This document shows, in pieces, positions 61,595-64,000 of a DNA stretch of 64,000 nucleotides; within the stretch, counting starts at the first letter, position 1; each line of letters starts with the position of its first letter. The DNA is from Niebla homalea (Eukaryota > Ascomycota > Lecanoromycetes > Lecanorales > Ramalinaceae). The DNA lies in contig JAHGAU010000020.1 in NCBI GenBank assembly GCA_019925105.1, positions 310,001 through 374,000 on the forward strand, written 5' to 3'. The position numbers and the translations under genes are program-made. The notes below the pieces were generated by a model. That model did no database searches and was not told the DNA's origin. It saw only the letters and a program-made list of their open reading frames with translations.

Positions 61595-64000
61595 TTGATT
61601 GATTGATTGATTTATACTACGGATCTAGCTAAGTTAATTCCGGCGTTCCTTAATATTCGGCTATTTAACCTTATTAATAACTATAAAAAACCCGATATTT
61701 ATAACGTTAAGAATAAAAACCGGTATTTATCTAGCCTTTACTTACGTTTTAAAAGCTAAGAGCATTTATGGCCGTTTAAAGAGTAAGAATTTATTTATAT
61801 GTTTTTTTTAAGAAAACCTATAATATTATAATTGAATTTATTTAAGGGTTATTTTTAAACTTATTGCTTTTCCGTTATTTTACGGATTTATTTAATATTA
61901 AAATTTTAAAATTCCGATTATATTATTAAATATCCTTATTAATATATATATTATTATTATTTTATTTATATAACTTTATTAATTAATATAGTATTATTTT
62001 TTATACCGCTCTGGTATTTATAGCCCCTTTAGTCCCTTATTAAGTGTAATTTTTCCGTTATTACTTTTTACCCTTAGGTTAACGGTAAGGTTTCTTAATT
62101 AAGTTTTTAACCACTTTATTTATTTCTTTAATTAAGTTAAATTATAATAATAAACCCGTAATTATTATAAATTTAATAACCGCTTTAATATCCTTTTTAT
62201 TAATAAGTATTTAACGATAATTATTAATCTTTACTTTTTTAATTAATCTTAATTTACACTCCTTAAATAATAAATAAAAGATTAATATATATATAACGTT
62301 TTATTTTTATTATTTATATTTATAATTAACGTTAATCCGGTTACCGGCGTATATAATAAAGAGGAAATAAATTAAGCCGTTTTTATTTATTTAAAGTTAA
62401 ATTATTAATACATTATTATTTTTCCTTATAATCTTATAATATTAAAGATACTTATTAATAATCTTATTATTATTTAATATTAAATACCCTTACCCTTAAG
62501 GGATTAATTCTTTATATTTATATTAATACTTTATTTACCTCTTTATAATTTATAGGATAATCACCGTTAATTTTATTTTTATAGTTTTTTTCTTTTTTAT
62601 TACTTTTACTTTTAATAAAAATTCATATACTTTTACGTTAACTTTTTAAATATAAGTTAAATTAATTTCTTTTTTAATTTACTTTCATTTAATTTCCGTA
62701 AAAAGGATAAATACTTTTTTTTTTACGTTTTTTTTATTTAAGGCCTTTTATAGTTTTAATAAATACGTTCATTTCCTATTAACGTAATTAAGTTCGTACC
62801 TTTTTTAAATTTTATTTAAGTAATTATTTGATTTAAAGTTAACTTTATTAATAATATAAAAACTTCGGATTTTAATATTAAAACGGGAATCGTTTTATAT
62901 ACTTTATTTATTACTTTTAAATATTAATTTTAAATATTTTATAATTATTAAATAAGTTTTTTTTTATATTTAAGCGTACCCTTAAGTACGTATTAAATAA
63001 TTATTACGTACGTTAATATAAATTTTATAATTGTTTAATAAATAATTCTAATTTTTTATAAGGTAATTTTTTACGTTAATACTATAAAATAAATAAGGCT
63101 TTTCTTTTATAAAATTATTTTTTTTTAAACCTTTCTTATATAATCCTTTTAATCTAATTTCTTATTAGTTTATAAATTAAATATTTTAATATTAATTTCC
63201 GGTTTTATTATTATATTATTTAAGTTTATTATAGTTATTATATTATATAACTTTAAGCTTTTTATTATATAAATAAGTTTATATTTATACAGAACGAATT
63301 AAGTTTTATATATTTTTATTTATTATAAATAGATTTTATAAGCTTATTTTAACTTTAAATAATTTATATAAGTAAACGTATTATAAGTGAAAAAGTAAAT
63401 ATTATTAATAAAGTTTTTTATTTAAACTTTTTATTTTAATTTTATTAAGTTTTTAATAAACGGGCCATTAAAGAATAAGAATAAAATTAAAAAAATAAAA
63501 AACCCTTAAGGAATCCTTATTATTGCGGGCTTTATTGTATTTATTTTTTATTTTAAGTTAATTAACGTTATTTAATTACTTAAAAAACTTTCTATTTAAT
63601 TTATAAAGAAAAATAAAACTTTTTTCTTTTATAAATTATATAATAACCTTCGGTAATTTACTTTATTAAACGCCTTTATAATATTTAAAAAAAAAAGATT
63701 TACGATATAATTCTTTTTATGGCTTTATACCGTATATACGCTATTAATTAAGCCTTTAAAAACTGTTTTTATTAACCGTCTTTTTCTTGTTTTTATTTAT
63801 TAATTAAGGAGTAATTTATATTTTTCTATGTAATTACTTAAAATCTTTATAATTACCGTTTTTAAAGCCTTCCTTAACGTATAAAGGAATACTATAAATC
63901 TATATAACTTTACCTTTAAATGATTTAATTTAATTAATTTCTTAAGGATAATTATTTTAATTTCCTTAAATTTATAAAAATAATATTTTATATTAAAATA
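61595..64000 (-). mobile_element. LINE copy on minus, runs off the right edge
   Basis: A (TTGA)n tail at about 61595-61612 is followed by the same inverted 3' module. The reverse-transcriptase active-site region appears on minus near 63.40 kb, homologous to 55.87-55.93 kb. The 5' part lies outside the window. RIP-mutated throughout. Confidence 0.7.

Overview
This window looks like a filamentous ascomycete (Pezizomycotina) chromosome segment with a two-compartment composition. Short GC-balanced stretches carry intron-containing genes of fungal type: a NACHT/ankyrin NLR-like receptor and a SET-domain methyltransferase, with 46-171 nt introns. The rest is very AT-rich and packed with transposon copies in which C-to-T and G-to-A changes dominate, as expected of repeat-induced point mutation (RIP). 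Species is not assigned.

Layout. 1-4074 (minus): an NLR-like gene (Goodbye-NACHT-ankyrin), whose 3' end lies beyond the left edge. 4259-7784: a Tc1/mariner-like element with long terminal inverted repeats and a dead transposase. 7796-19170: an LTR retrotransposon with a CCTCT target duplication, enlarged by three short non-autonomous LTR elements and one solo LTR; without them it is about 6.2 kb. 19180-19614: a MITE-like TIR element. 19621-22950: the only other GC-balanced gene island, with a small integrase-zinc-finger-like ORF (plus) and an intact five-exon SET-domain gene (minus). 22972-24765: the left end of another mariner-like element, interrupted by a Ty3/Gypsy element (24771-32416, TSD TTCTA). 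32422-33352: a LINE 3' end. 35623-41204 and 44369-49951: two Ty1/Copia copies of one family in opposite orientation, each with its own target duplication. 41205-43241: a GC-rich element with GCGGC-type subterminal repeats and a 66-unit 9-bp minisatellite, hardly touched by RIP. 50557-50731: a solo LTR. 51.9-64 kb: LINEs in both orientations around a Copia fragment, one LINE inserted inside another of its own family.

No pathway or operon is visible. What links the region is transposition history. Ten insertions, nine of them LTR-type or solo-LTR copies with 5-bp duplications, can be ordered by nesting. LTR pairs show complementary RIP damage, with outer edges spared and inner halves destroyed. 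All three gene 5' ends abut ends of the same broad class of TIR element. The window holds no CRISPR array and no tRNA or rRNA gene that I can support.
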